A stretch of 64,000 nucleotides of DNA from VAZQ01 sp035693615 (GTDB lineage Bacteria; Pseudomonadota; Alphaproteobacteria; Rhizobiales; Xanthobacteraceae), in contig DASSGH010000075.1 of assembly GCA_035693615.1 (NCBI GenBank), forward strand, positions 1 to 64,000, in the 5' to 3' direction. Of the stretch, positions 1-8,386 are shown piece after piece; position 1 is the stretch's first letter, and each line of letters opens with the position of its first letter. Both the position numbers and the translations under genes were made by a program. The notes under the pieces were generated by a model, which was given only the letters and a program-made list of their open reading frames with translations, searched no databases and had not been told where the DNA came from.

Positions 1-289
1 CTTCGTCTTCGAATCCCATGAAGGAAGGGCCTTGGTGCCGAGTCCGAAGAGAAGCGCGAGCCCGTGAGCGACATCGACACTCGAGTGGCGGATAGCCTGA
101 GGCGCTTGACCCTGCCGGCCGATTAGAGAAGCGGACAAATAGCAGACGTCTCGGGTATGCCCGCTTTGTGCCAGAAGCGGCCGTGAGTAATCGCAACAAA
201 AAAGCATCGCTAGTCCATGCGAGTAGCGTCGGCGCCATTCCGCGCCGGCGACGAACAAACTTGCTGCCTCGCTAGAGCGCGTGGCGTCC
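1..289. other. Left edge, no supported complete gene
   Basis: I see no complete gene here. On the plus strand one frame is open from 22 to the TAG at 124-126 and reads like the C-terminus of a high-GC protein (ending SLRRLTLPAD), but the same frame has a TGA at 19-21. It is therefore either the end of a frameshifted gene or chance. The rest, up to the stop of the cytochrome b561 gene at 290, shows no convincing coding or RNA signal. Confidence 0.3.
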
Positions 290-856
290 TTACTTGGCAG
301 GCGCGACCTCCTCGTAGGTCGCCGCCGCAGACGCCATTGTCTCGAACACTCCATCGCGTCGTACGAGGGCATGAAACAGCGCCGCCGCGATGTGCAACAG
401 GATCAGGGCGAAAAACGCGAAAGCAAGATAGAAATGCGCGTCCCAAAGGAGCGTATGGAGATTGTCGCTCTGCGGCAGGATCGCAGGAAGGTGCCAGCCT
501 CCGAACAACACGACGGGATAGGCGGCCGCCGACAGCATGCCCCAGCCGAGCAGCGGCATGGCGATCATGAGGGCATACAAGGCGTAATGCGACGCCACCG
601 CGGCGAGCTTCATCGGCTCGGGCAGGTCGGCAGGCGGCGGCGGCGCACCATAACGCAGGCGCACAGCCAAGCGGATCAGCGCGAGAACCAGGATGGCGAT
701 GCCGAGCGGCTTATGGATAGCAACGAGCGTCAGATATTTCGGCATGACCGTGGACACCATGCCCACGCCGATGAACAGCATGGCAAGGATGCAGGCTGCC
801 ATGAGCCAGTGCAGCAGACGCTGCAACGCGGTGAAGCGCCGGTGAGCCGCGATCAT
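290..856 (-). CDS. Cytochrome b561 family membrane protein
   Basis: A 188-residue integral membrane protein with about four hydrophobic helices (near residues 17-33, 50-66, 84-108 and 138-160). Histidines near 16, 48, 141 and 155 are suitable as the two bis-His haem b ligand pairs of the prokaryotic cytochrome b561 family, which moves electrons between quinol and periplasmic partners. Its ATG overlaps the stop of the upstream catalase-like gene by 4 bases (ATGA), so the two are translationally coupled. The likely job is to feed electrons to, or take them from, that peroxidase. The family call is secure; the redox partner is inferred. Confidence 0.85.
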   Translation of the reverse strand: MIAAHRRFTALQRLLHWLMAACILAMLFIGVGMVSTVMPKYLTLVAIHKPLGIAILVLALIRLAVRLRYGAPPPPADLPEPMKLAAVASHYALYALMIAMPLLGWGMLSAAAYPVVLFGGWHLPAILPQSDNLHTLLWDAHFYLAFAFFALILLHIAAALFHALVRRDGVFETMASAAATYEEVAPAK

Positions 857-1902
857 GGCCTGGCTCCCGTCGTCGTTCGGGGATAGGCCTTGGCCTCCGC
901 CGTGCGCAGGTCGTACGACTTTGCGTAGGCGGCCGAGCGCGCGGCAGGAAATGGGTCATCCGACGTGCGCATGCCGGAGGGCAGCACGGTGGGATCGAAA
1001 TTGATATCCCGGCAGGGGCCGTCCGGCTCGGACTCGACTTGCTGCGCCACGAGCGTGCCGACCTCGACGGCGCGGCGATCGGCCGGCCAGGCCTGGGTGG
1101 GGTCCGCGGTCGGATCGCCGGCAGCAGCCACCGTCACCACCACGGTCCACCGCTGTGGCGCGCCGGCGACGCGCTGAGCGATCTCCTGTTCGAGGAAATT
1201 GGGCCCACGCTTGGCAAGCTCATCGGTCGAGACAGCGACCGGTTGCGCCGCGGACAACAGCGACCAGCGCACCACGTGCTCTGCGCCGGAACCGTCGACG
1301 AAGATGAAGCTGTTGAGGCTGTTGTAGCGCTCTTCCGCGTAGCTGCCGGTCCAGGTCCCGTTCTTGGCCCAGTCGGCAAACGGCGCGAACTCCGGATGTG
1401 CCGCGGCAAAAGTCGCGATCGCGTTCGGATCCTTGCTCCCCTCCGCACGCAGCAGTTCGTAGAAGGTCTGCGGTGTCGAGACCGCGAAGACCGGGGCATT
1501 GATCATGGCACTACGCCATTCCTGTCCGTCCGGCGTCGTGATCCCTATTCCCAGGCCACGCACCCGGACGGTCCCATCCGGCGCGTTCGGATTGGCGGTT
1601 CCCAGATTGAAGCGCCCGAGCACCGGATAGCGCCCGCGCGCGAAAACCGAAGCTTGCGAAAGCTCGGATCCCGCCCCGTTTGCTTCGAAGACGCCGGTAA
1701 AGCAGATCCCCTTCGCATGGTTGCGGCGGTGACCGAGCGCCACGCCGCTCGGCGGCGCAAACGCGTCGACGAGCTTGCCAGGCGTGAGGCGCGGAGGCGA
1801 AAACCAGCCCGCCGTATAGGCAAAGGCCGCGGCAACCGCGACAACGAAGACGGCAATCAACGCCAGTGACCCGAGCGGGGGCGATTCGTGGGGCGCTGTC
1901 AT
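853..1902 (-). CDS. Membrane-anchored catalase-family peroxidase (SrpA-like)
   Basis: About 349 residues from the ATG at 1902; an in-frame TTG at 1944 is possible but weaker. A single N-terminal hydrophobic segment (about residues 12-32) should anchor the domain outside the inner membrane. The rest matches catalase-related peroxidases: a distal His in RRNHAKG (about residue 62), RGLGIGI, and near the C-terminus RSAAYAKSY, which resembles the proximal haem-Tyr motif of catalases. It is shorter than true catalases (about 480 residues or more), as expected for SrpA-type peroxidases. It is the first gene of a two-gene operon with cytochrome b561, which suggests a quinol-linked periplasmic peroxidase. 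That function is inferred. Confidence 0.82.
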   Translation of the reverse strand: MTAPHESPPLGSLALIAVFVVAVAAAFAYTAGWFSPPRLTPGKLVDAFAPPSGVALGHRRNHAKGICFTGVFEANGAGSELSQASVFARGRYPVLGRFNLGTANPNAPDGTVRVRGLGIGITTPDGQEWRSAMINAPVFAVSTPQTFYELLRAEGSKDPNAIATFAAAHPEFAPFADWAKNGTWTGSYAEERYNSLNSFIFVDGSGAEHVVRWSLLSAAQPVAVSTDELAKRGPNFLEQEIAQRVAGAPQRWTVVVTVAAAGDPTADPTQAWPADRRAVEVGTLVAQQVESEPDGPCRDINFDPTVLPSGMRTSDDPFPAARSAAYAKSYDLRTAEAKAYPRTTTGARP

Positions 1903-2125
1903 TGAGGACTCGCTATGGGGCCGAGTGGCCTTCCACTGCGCCAAAATCTCTTTTCAGCAGCGCGTGCATTGCCGGTCTTTTTCCAACCAACGGTATGGCG
2001 AGAACCAGTGATCGCTTGATTGGATCATTGCATCTTATTCAAAGCAAGAATGTGCGAAAATTGCTGCGCATGGTTCGGGCTTGCGCTCCAGTTTTCAACC
2101 GCCAGCCCAAACCGGCGAATCGCCG

Positions 2126-2515
2126 CTAAGCGCTCTCGCCAGATGGCGCGTCAATGTTTTGCCCGATGCGCCACAGGACGCCAGTCGGATCAAGAATCAC
2201 GAAATCGCGGAGACCCCATGACCTGTCCGCCGGCGCCTCGGCCCGCACGCCGTATTTGCCGATCAATCCTTGGGCTTGGACGTGGCGCCACCAAGCGTCG
2301 ACGTCCTCAACAAGCAAATGCATCATGAAGTTGTCGGCGTGCTCCTTGTTGTAGAATCTTTGCAGGAGGAAACTTGAGCGTCCCTTACGGACATAGGCGA
2401 GATCGTCTGATGACCAAGCGACCTCAAAGCCCAAGTCCTGGTAGAATTGCTTGGACAAAACGAAGTCTCTGGCCGGCACGAACGCTTTGGCTTCAATCGT
2501 CGTCAGCTCGCCCAT
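2126..2515 (-). CDS. VOC/glyoxalase-fold protein
   Basis: A 129-residue single VOC (vicinal oxygen chelate) domain with two beta-alpha-beta-beta-beta units: an N-terminal KAFVPARDFVLSKQFYQDLGF segment and a C-terminal FVILDPTGVLWRIGQ segment. The length and motifs fit glyoxalase/bleomycin-resistance proteins. A His in MHLLVEDVD could be a metal ligand, but the full ligand set is not obvious, so it may be an antibiotic-binding or unassigned member. It stands alone between the b561/peroxidase operon and the divergent EamA transporter. The substrate is unknown. Confidence 0.8.
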   Translation of the reverse strand: MGELTTIEAKAFVPARDFVLSKQFYQDLGFEVAWSSDDLAYVRKGRSSFLLQRFYNKEHADNFMMHLLVEDVDAWWRHVQAQGLIGKYGVRAEAPADRSWGLRDFVILDPTGVLWRIGQNIDAPSGESA

Positions 2516-2840
2516 GGGTACTCATCCCCATTGTGCATGCGCCCGCCTCGCAGCCGGCAAATCGGCGTAGCATGTCCTCCGACTGCTGTGGAAGCAGATA
2601 TGCCGATCTCGCTTCGTCCGGCACGGCCACGATCCAAGTGGGGCCGCCATCAGGTGCGTCAGCGATTGCAATGACCAAATCGGCTCACCCGTCATGCCGT
2701 CGGGGAATGCCGCGCGCAGCACCGCCATGCCATAACATCCTGGCAGCGGCGTTGCTCGACGGAGCGCCGGCGAAAAACCTGCGTGAAGGCGAGGCGCGAC
2801 TAACGCGATGCGATCCGCTGCCGGCAAAGAGCCGCCGCCG
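2516..2840. other. Intergenic gap with only weak ORFs
   Basis: This is the divergent region between the VOC gene and the EamA transporter, so it should hold both promoters, though I cannot point to clear -35/-10 boxes. A minus-strand frame with a TTG start (2678 to 2493) encodes about 61 residues that look mildly protein-like (TWIVAVPDEARSAYLLP), but it overlaps the VOC start codon and has no clear ribosome binding site. I do not call it a gene. Confidence 0.3.
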
Positions 2841-3764
2841 ATGAGCGAACCGACCGGCGTGATCGTGCCGGCGAAATCCGCGCGGCGGGAGCATATCCCG
2901 CTCGGCATTCTCTACATGGTCGGCGCCACCTTCGTGTTCGCGGTTTCGAGCGCCGTCTCGAAGTTGCTGGTGGAGAGCTATTCGATAGGCGAAGTGCTGT
3001 TCACCCGCACTGCCATCGCGCTCCTCACCTGCGCGCTGTTCATCCTACCGAAGACCGGGCTCGCCGTCTTTGGCACGCAACGCCTGCGCCATCACGTGCT
3101 GCGCTCGGTGTCGCAAGGCTGCTCGCAGACGTTTCTGCTGATCGCGTTCAGCCTGATGCCGCTCGCCGGCGCCATTGCCATCAACTTCTCTTCTCCGTTG
3201 TTCGCGACGCTGATCTCGGCGTTGGTGCTCAAGGAGGCGGTGGGGCTGGCGCGCTGGCTGGCGCTGCTGGTGGGTTTTTGCGGCGTGCTCATCGTCGCCA
3301 ACCCCGACGCGGGCACATTCCAGATCGGCGCGCTATTCGCGCTGGCCAACGCCGTGCTCTACGGCTCGGTCACCGTCGGCGTGCGGGGGATGACCGCCAC
3401 CGAATCGGCGGAAACGCTGATCCTGTATCAACTGGCGCTGCTCACGGCCTTCTTCGCGCTGCTGTTGCCCTTGGGCTGGGCCTGGCCCACGCCGGCGGAT
3501 ACGGCGTTGATCGTATTCAACGGCGTGTCCAATGCCGTGGGGCAATATTGGTGGACGCGCGCGCTGCACCTGGCGCCGGCCTCGGCCGTGGCGCCGTTCT
3601 TCTATCTCTCGCTCGTATGGGCGAGCATGCTTGGCTTTGCGATCTGGGGCGACGTCCCGACCATCTCGCTGGTGATCGGGTCCGCCGTCGTGGTCGCGTC
3701 CGGTCTGTTCCTGTTGTGGCGCGAGAGCAACGCGCGGCAGACAAAGCTGGCCGCAACCGAGTGA
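2841..3764 (+). CDS. EamA/DMT-family transporter
   Basis: About 307 residues from the ATG at 2841 (an in-frame ATG at 2808 would add 11). The protein has ten hydrophobic helices in two repeats, as in the drug/metabolite transporter superfamily: the first EamA domain runs from about residue 20 to 150, the second from about 160 to 290, and a basic C-terminal tail sits in the cytoplasm. Such carriers export or import amino acids, nucleosides or other small metabolites across the inner membrane. Nothing nearby points to a substrate. The gene is followed by a 165-base gap before the methyltransferase. Confidence 0.88.
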   Translation: MSEPTGVIVPAKSARREHIPLGILYMVGATFVFAVSSAVSKLLVESYSIGEVLFTRTAIALLTCALFILPKTGLAVFGTQRLRHHVLRSVSQGCSQTFLLIAFSLMPLAGAIAINFSSPLFATLISALVLKEAVGLARWLALLVGFCGVLIVANPDAGTFQIGALFALANAVLYGSVTVGVRGMTATESAETLILYQLALLTAFFALLLPLGWAWPTPADTALIVFNGVSNAVGQYWWTRALHLAPASAVAPFFYLSLVWASMLGFAIWGDVPTISLVIGSAVVVASGLFLLWRESNARQTKLAATE

Positions 3765-3929
3765 GCCCCGCTTACACCCAGATTGATCTTTTTGCATTAC
3801 TCACACGCCCACACTTGCGCGCACGCTTGCCCGCGACGGCGCAGCGGCACACCGCGGCAGCGGTAAAATAATGCGACTATTTGCCACCTATCCTTACCCA
3901 TCCTGCAGCCTCACGTTTCCCCCTCGACG

Positions 3930-4736
3930 ATGGCGACGTCTGGGACGGAAACATCGTCGACGGATGGGAACATCTCAAGCGAAGCGGGCGGCAGCAGATT
4001 AAGAACAGTCCGCGCGCGTGTCGGGGCGAAGCACGTGACCTACCAGTGGGTGGATTGCGAACCCGCGTTCATCGCACAGCGTTACGATCGAATTGCCGGC
4101 CTGATCGGCCTGTTCGACCGCCTGTTGTTCCTCCCGCCGCACCTGCGCCAACGCGCCACGGCCGGTCTCAGGCTCAACCCGGGCGGCCGCGTGCTCGAAA
4201 TCGGATGCGGCACCGGGCGCAATCTTCCGTTCCTGCGCGCGGCGGTCGGAGGCACCGGCAAAGTCTATGGCGTCGACCTATCGAGCGGGATGCTGCGCCG
4301 CGCGCGAGCGCTGTGCCGGCGTGAGCAGTGGGAGAACGTCGAGCTGACCCAGGGCGACGCCCTCGAATACATCCCCTGCGAGCCGCTTGACGGCATCATG
4401 TTCGGCCTCTGCTACAACACGATGCCGCACCACCTCGAAGTCCTGCGCCATGCGTGGAAGCACCTGCGTCCAGGCGGCCGCATCGTCATCATGGACGGCA
4501 AGCTCCCCCGCGGCCGCGGCGGCAACCTCGTACTGCCGTTCGGGCTCTGGCTGATGAAGCATACCCTGCTCGGCAATCCCTTGATCAAGCCGTGGAAGGA
4601 CCTCGCCGCAATCGCCGACCAGTTCGAGATGGAAGAATTCCTGTTCGGCTCGTGGTACGCGTGCTGGGGAACGAAATCCGCAAGCGCGCAGGGCTACGAT
4701 CTGCTGCCCGCCGAGCAGCTCCTCGCGGCGGAATAA
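3930..4736 (+). CDS. Class I SAM-dependent methyltransferase
   Basis: Up to 268 residues. The SAM-binding motif I is VLEIGCGTGRNLPFL (about residues 88-102), followed by the acidic loop GVDLSSGML and motif III LRPGGRIVIMDG. The C-terminal part is hydrophobic (LVLPFGLWLMKHTLLG), which hints at a lipid or quinone-like substrate, as in UbiE/COQ5-type or phosphatidylethanolamine methyltransferases. The first 35 residues are low-complexity; an in-frame GTG at 4035 (VTYQWVDC...) may be the true start. The substrate is not determined. Confidence 0.85.
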   Translation: MATSGTETSSTDGNISSEAGGSRLRTVRARVGAKHVTYQWVDCEPAFIAQRYDRIAGLIGLFDRLLFLPPHLRQRATAGLRLNPGGRVLEIGCGTGRNLPFLRAAVGGTGKVYGVDLSSGMLRRARALCRREQWENVELTQGDALEYIPCEPLDGIMFGLCYNTMPHHLEVLRHAWKHLRPGGRIVIMDGKLPRGRGGNLVLPFGLWLMKHTLLGNPLIKPWKDLAAIADQFEMEEFLFGSWYACWGTKSASAQGYDLLPAEQLLAAE

Positions 4737-4910
4737 AAATCTCCCACGCGTGGCCTGGCACGCGGCAAGGGCCGTCAGCCCGCGCTCGTCGCGGCAAATG
4801 TGCGTCCTTCGCACTAGCTTGACTGGGTTCCAACAGTCGACCGAAGATGGGGCGCGCGTGGGCGGGCGGCCGTGCGCGTTGCGCCGCATTCCCGGCGGGA
4901 GAACAAGCAT

Positions 4911-5207
4911 TTGGCATTCAAGCGCGTCGCCGCGTCGCTTTGCATCTGCTGGGCCGCCTTCTGCGGAACCCAATCCAATACCGCGCCGCTCGCCTTCGGC
5001 ATGACCCCCGACCAGGTTTCGGTCGCGCTCGGCGTGCCGCTCGTCTACTACTCCGGGCGGGCAGGCTCGGAGATCTATCTCGCCTATGGATCGCCGGGCA
5101 TTCCCGGGTTCTATCCGACCGATTCCGCCCTTGCGCTACAGTTTCGCAACGGGCAGCTCACGGGGTGGAAAAAGGATTGGCGCTTGCGTCGCCCGTGGCC
5201 GTTCTGA
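4911..5207 (+). CDS. Small exported SmpA/BamE-like domain protein
   Basis: About 98 residues if TTG 4911 is used (GGGAGA lies about 10 bases upstream); a GTG at 4872 would give 111. The N-terminus is a short signal peptide (AFKRVAASLCICWAAFCG). The mature part begins GMTPDQVSVALGVPLVYYSG, which resembles the opening of SmpA/OmlA/BamE-like domains (G-M-T-x-x-x-V...L-G-x-P). These are small periplasmic or outer-membrane proteins. The stop lies 7 bases before the ATG of the flavin monooxygenase, so the two are probably cotranscribed. Function unknown. Confidence 0.6.
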   Translation: MAFKRVAASLCICWAAFCGTQSNTAPLAFGMTPDQVSVALGVPLVYYSGRAGSEIYLAYGSPGIPGFYPTDSALALQFRNGQLTGWKKDWRLRRPWPF

Positions 5208-5214
5208 CCCGCGA

Positions 5215-6231
5215 ATGCCGGCGCATCCCATTGCTCTTTCCATCCTGGATCTATCGCCGGTCGCAGCCGGGTCCTCCGGGGCGATTTCGCTGCGCAATTC
5301 GCTCGACCTCGCGCGGCTCGCGGACCGGCTTGGCTACACGCGATACTGGTTGGCCGAACACCACAACCTGCCCTCGATCGCGAGTTCCGCGCCCGACATC
5401 ATGATCGGGCAGGTCGCGGCGGCGACCGAACGCATCCGGGTCGGCTCCGGCGGCGTCATGCTGCCGAACCACGCTCCCCTCATGGTGGCCGAGCGATTCA
5501 AGGTGCTGGAGGCGCTATTTCCCGGGCGCATCGATCTTGGCCTTGGCCGCGCGCCCGGGACCGATCCGGTCACCTCGTATGCGCTGCGGCGGCGGCAGGA
5601 TGCCGGCGACGACGATTTTCTCGAACGACTGCAGGAACTGCTGCTGTTCGAGAGCAACGCCTTTCCGGAAGGCCATCCGTTCCGTTCGGTGCGCGCCATG
5701 CCGCAGGACGTGGCGCTCCCGCCGATCTGGCTCTTGGGATCGAGCGGCTACAGCGCGCAGCTCGCCGCCGTGCTGGGCGCCGGCTTTTCCTTCGCCCACC
5801 ATTTCGCCGATCACGATCCGGTCGCAGCGATGCTCAGCTACCGCGATCAATTCAAGCCGTCCGCGGCCCGGCAGGCACCGTACGCCATTCTGGCCTGCGC
5901 CGCGGTTTGCGCCGACAGCGAGGCGCAAGCGCAACGTCTCGCCGCGACCATCGACCTTAACTTCGTGCGACGCAGCCACGGGGAATATTTGCCGTTGGCG
6001 AGCCCGGAGGAAGCCGCGGCTTATCCCTATTCGCCGGCCGAGCGCGGGTTGATCGCGCGCAATCGCCGGCGCCTGTTTGTCGGCACGAAAGCGACGGTGC
6101 TGGAGGCGCTTTCGCAGATGGTCACCGCCACCAAAGCCGATGAGCTGATGATCACCACCATGGTCTACGACCACGCCGCGCGCCGGCATTCCTACGAACT
6201 GCTGGCAGAGGCGTTCGGGCTGCGCCCCTAA
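5215..6231 (+). CDS. LLM-class flavin-dependent oxidoreductase (MsnO8-like)
   Basis: About 338 residues from the ATG at 5215, chosen because it starts just after the upstream stop and begins with the family sequence PIALSILDLSPV. The luciferase-like TIM barrel shows YWLAEHHN, RIRVGSGGVMLPNHAPLMVA and GRIDLGLGRAPG, typical of bacterial luciferase-like, F420/FMN-dependent monooxygenases of the MsnO8 group. These use reduced flavin and oxygen to oxidise organic substrates. No partner flavin reductase is next door. The family is secure and the substrate unknown. Confidence 0.88.
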   Translation: MPAHPIALSILDLSPVAAGSSGAISLRNSLDLARLADRLGYTRYWLAEHHNLPSIASSAPDIMIGQVAAATERIRVGSGGVMLPNHAPLMVAERFKVLEALFPGRIDLGLGRAPGTDPVTSYALRRRQDAGDDDFLERLQELLLFESNAFPEGHPFRSVRAMPQDVALPPIWLLGSSGYSAQLAAVLGAGFSFAHHFADHDPVAAMLSYRDQFKPSAARQAPYAILACAAVCADSEAQAQRLAATIDLNFVRRSHGEYLPLASPEEAAAYPYSPAERGLIARNRRRLFVGTKATVLEALSQMVTATKADELMITTMVYDHAARRHSYELLAEAFGLRP

Positions 6232-6360
6232 GGTTCCGGCGGCGAGCCTGCTCGTTCGCCTTCGCGGCCAGTTGCTTTGCGGCGACGAACGCGTGAAATT
6301 GCGGCGCGATGCCGGGGGAGGCGCATTCGGCCGACCGGCAGTACTTCAAAGGAGGTCGCC

Positions 6361-7038
6361 TTGGGTAAGCAGTTCTCGCTCACGTCCGCCGATCAGTTTC
6401 AGTTGGGTGCCTATCGTGCCGATCCGGCGGGCCCCGCAAAGGGCGGCATCGTGGTCATCCAGGAAATCTTCGGCGTCAATCATCACATCCGTGCGGTGTG
6501 CGACCGGCTCGCCGGCGAAGGCTACGCCGCGTTGGCCCCGGCGCTGTTTGATCGTCAGCACAAGAACTTCGAATCGGGCTATACGCCGGACGAGATCGCC
6601 AACGCGCGCAAATTCGTCGCCAACCCCGATTGGGGCGCCATGCTGCGCGACACGCAAGCCGCCATCGACGAGCTGAAGAAGGAAGGCCCGGTCGCCATCA
6701 TGGGCTTCTGCATGGGCGGCACGATTGCTTTCCTCGCCGCCTGCAAGCTCAACGGCCTCTCGGCTGCGATCTGCTACTACGGCGGGCAAATCGCCAAGAA
6801 CGCCGACGAGAAGCCGAAGGTGCCCACGCAGATGCATTTCGGCGACCAGGATGCGTCGATTCCGATGAGCGACGTGGAAACGATCAAGAAGAAGCGCGGC
6901 GGCGACACCGAGATCTACGTCTACACAGGCGCGCAGCACGGGTTCCATTGCGATGAGCGCGGGAGCTTCCACGAAGCGAGCGCCAAGACCGCCTGGCAGC
7001 GCGCCACCGATTTTCTCAAGAAGCACCTGAAGAAGTGA
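6361..7038 (+). CDS. Dienelactone hydrolase family protein
   Basis: About 225 residues from a TTG start at 6361, chosen because a near-perfect Shine-Dalgarno AAAGGAGGT lies at 6348-6356. An in-frame upstream start at 6277 lacks support. The alpha/beta hydrolase fold carries the dienelactone hydrolase triad: nucleophile Cys117 in MGFCMGG, an Asp in HFGDQDASIP (about 162-164) and His193 in GAQHGFHCD. Carboxymethylenebutenolidase hydrolyses dienelactone to maleylacetate in chlorocatechol breakdown, but many relatives have other substrates. It is convergent with msrA across a hairpin. Confidence 0.9.
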   Translation: MGKQFSLTSADQFQLGAYRADPAGPAKGGIVVIQEIFGVNHHIRAVCDRLAGEGYAALAPALFDRQHKNFESGYTPDEIANARKFVANPDWGAMLRDTQAAIDELKKEGPVAIMGFCMGGTIAFLAACKLNGLSAAICYYGGQIAKNADEKPKVPTQMHFGDQDASIPMSDVETIKKKRGGDTEIYVYTGAQHGFHCDERGSFHEASAKTAWQRATDFLKKHLKK

Positions 7039-7045
7039 GACCCCA

Positions 7046-7063
7046 CCCGGCCGATTGGCCGGG
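7046..7063. terminator. Terminator-like hairpin between convergent genes
   Basis: A perfect 7-bp stem (CCCGGCC / GGCCGGG) with a GATT loop lies 7 bases after the stop of the dienelactone hydrolase gene and upstream of the msrA stop. There is no T tract, so it is at best a Rho-assisted or weak bidirectional terminator. Confidence 0.5.
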
Positions 7064-7152
7064 CTCCGGACTGCGGCGCAAAGGCGGGGAACGCGCCTAA
7101 GTCGCGCCACCCCGCGCGTGAGGCGGTGTTCGCGCCGCAGCGATGAGGCTGA

Positions 7153-7812
7153 TTACGTTTGCGCGGCAGCAAGGCCGACCGGACAGCTCACGCCCGTGCC
7201 GCCGAGGCCGCAATAGCCCATCGGATTCTTCGCCAGATACTGCTGGTGATAGTCTTCGGCGAAGTAGAATGGGGGCGCATCGATGACTTCGGTGCTGATC
7301 GCACCGAAATGTCGCGCCTTTAGCTCCTTGCCATACATCGCTTTCGAGGCCTCCGCGACCCGGCGCTGTTCGGGGGTGAAGGCATAGATGCCGGAGCGAT
7401 ACTGCGTGCCTACGTCGTTGCCCTGGCGCATCCCTTGGGTCGGATCGTGATTCTCCCAGAAGGTTTTGAGCAGCCGCTCATAGGAAATCTTCGCCGGATC
7501 GTAGACCACCAGCACCACTTCGTTGTGGCCGGTGCGGCCGGTGCACACCTCTTGGTAGGTCGGGTTGGGCGTGTGGCCGCCCGCGTAACCGACGGCGGTG
7601 ATGTAAATGCCCTCCCCCAATTCCCAAAACTTGCGCTCGGCGCCCCAGAAGCAACCCATGCCGAACATCGCCGTCTCGAGGCCGGCGGGATACGGCCCCT
7701 TGAGCGGCCGGTGAAAGATGAAATGCTCGCGCGCGGTCGGAATCGGCGTCGATCGGCCGGGCAGCGCTTCGGCGTGTGACGGCATCTCGAGCTTTTTCTT
7801 GAACATCAGCAT
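7153..7812 (-). CDS. msrA: Peptide-methionine (S)-S-oxide reductase MsrA
   Basis: A 219-residue protein with the catalytic GCFWGAER motif (Cys54 is the nucleophile), GYAGGHTPNPTYQEVCTGRTGH and a C-terminal SCPVG that could provide a resolving cysteine together with MGYCGLGG. MsrA reduces methionine-S-sulfoxide in damaged proteins, with thioredoxin as the usual electron donor. The length and motifs are typical. The N-terminal 40 residues lack a signal peptide, so it should act in the cytoplasm. It lies just downstream of a small two-helix membrane protein on the same strand. Confidence 0.95.
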   Translation of the reverse strand: MLMFKKKLEMPSHAEALPGRSTPIPTAREHFIFHRPLKGPYPAGLETAMFGMGCFWGAERKFWELGEGIYITAVGYAGGHTPNPTYQEVCTGRTGHNEVVLVVYDPAKISYERLLKTFWENHDPTQGMRQGNDVGTQYRSGIYAFTPEQRRVAEASKAMYGKELKARHFGAISTEVIDAPPFYFAEDYHQQYLAKNPMGYCGLGGTGVSCPVGLAAAQT

Positions 7813-7853
7813 GGCAGCGCCTCCGGTACTTGCAGGCTAGATATAGGAGCGCG

Positions 7854-8177
7854 TTAGTCCCGCGCGTATCCGATCAGCGGCTTTTTCTTTCGTCCGAGCA
7901 GGATCAGGATGGCGCCGATGACGGCGAGCACGAACGAAACCGGCTGATCGAGAAAATAAGGCTTGACCAGGCCTTGCCAGACCCATGCCCCGGCGCGGCG
8001 TTCGACCTCCGGCTGCAGCGATGTGAGCGAACTCTGGTGGATGTTGGACCAGGTGGATTCCACGCTGCTGATATACACCGTCTGGTCCGCGATCGACTTG
8101 GTGCCGTCGTAGACCAAAAAGATGAAGCCCAACGCGAGCGCCAAAAGGCCAAGAAACCGTAGAACAAAGCGGATCAT
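7854..8177 (-). CDS. Small two-helix membrane protein, unknown function
   Basis: 107 residues with hydrophobic helices near residues 5-23 and 80-97, joined by a polar loop containing TKSIADQTVYISSVESTWSN, and ending in a basic tail (GRKKKPLIGYARD). The N-in/C-in arrangement puts the loop in the periplasm. I recognise no named domain. It precedes msrA by 41 bases on the same strand and could share its transcript, but nothing shows a functional link. Confidence 0.7.
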   Translation of the reverse strand: MIRFVLRFLGLLALALGFIFLVYDGTKSIADQTVYISSVESTWSNIHQSSLTSLQPEVERRAGAWVWQGLVKPYFLDQPVSFVLAVIGAILILLGRKKKPLIGYARD

Positions 8178-8217
8178 GAGGTCTTACGCGCAAACACGGA
8201 TTGCCCCACTACCGATT

Positions 8218-8306
8218 AACCCGCCCGGCCATTCGCTTCAATCGGGGAGCAAGCCGGTCGCCCGGAGGATGCTGAGCAGGAGGCCGGACCGGTCGCCGGG
8301 CGGGTT
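8218..8306. repeat. Long-range 12-bp inverted repeat upstream of maeB
   Basis: AACCCGCCCGGC at 8218-8229 and its exact reverse complement GCCGGGCGGGTT at 8295-8306 bracket 65 bases. The interior holds two further copies of a related core (CCGGTCGCC at 8254 and 8290). An RNA through here could fold into a long closed structure ending about 80 bases before the maeB ATG. It could be a leader element or a small dispersed repeat. Confidence 0.45.
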
Positions 8307-8386
8307 TAGCGACTTGCCTTGAGTGAAGCCCAGGCGATCCGCTAGCTTTGGCTATCCGGCCATCACGGCTTTTGTAAGGGGTTGAA

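Noticed and set aside
1..40. TTCGAATCCC at the left edge as a tRNA T-loop
   Set aside because: The flanking bases do not form a T stem, and no acceptor end CCA or anticodon arm can be placed.
2493..2678. 61-codon minus-strand ORF next to the VOC gene
   Set aside because: TTG start without a ribosome site and overlap with the VOC start codon; kept only as a note.
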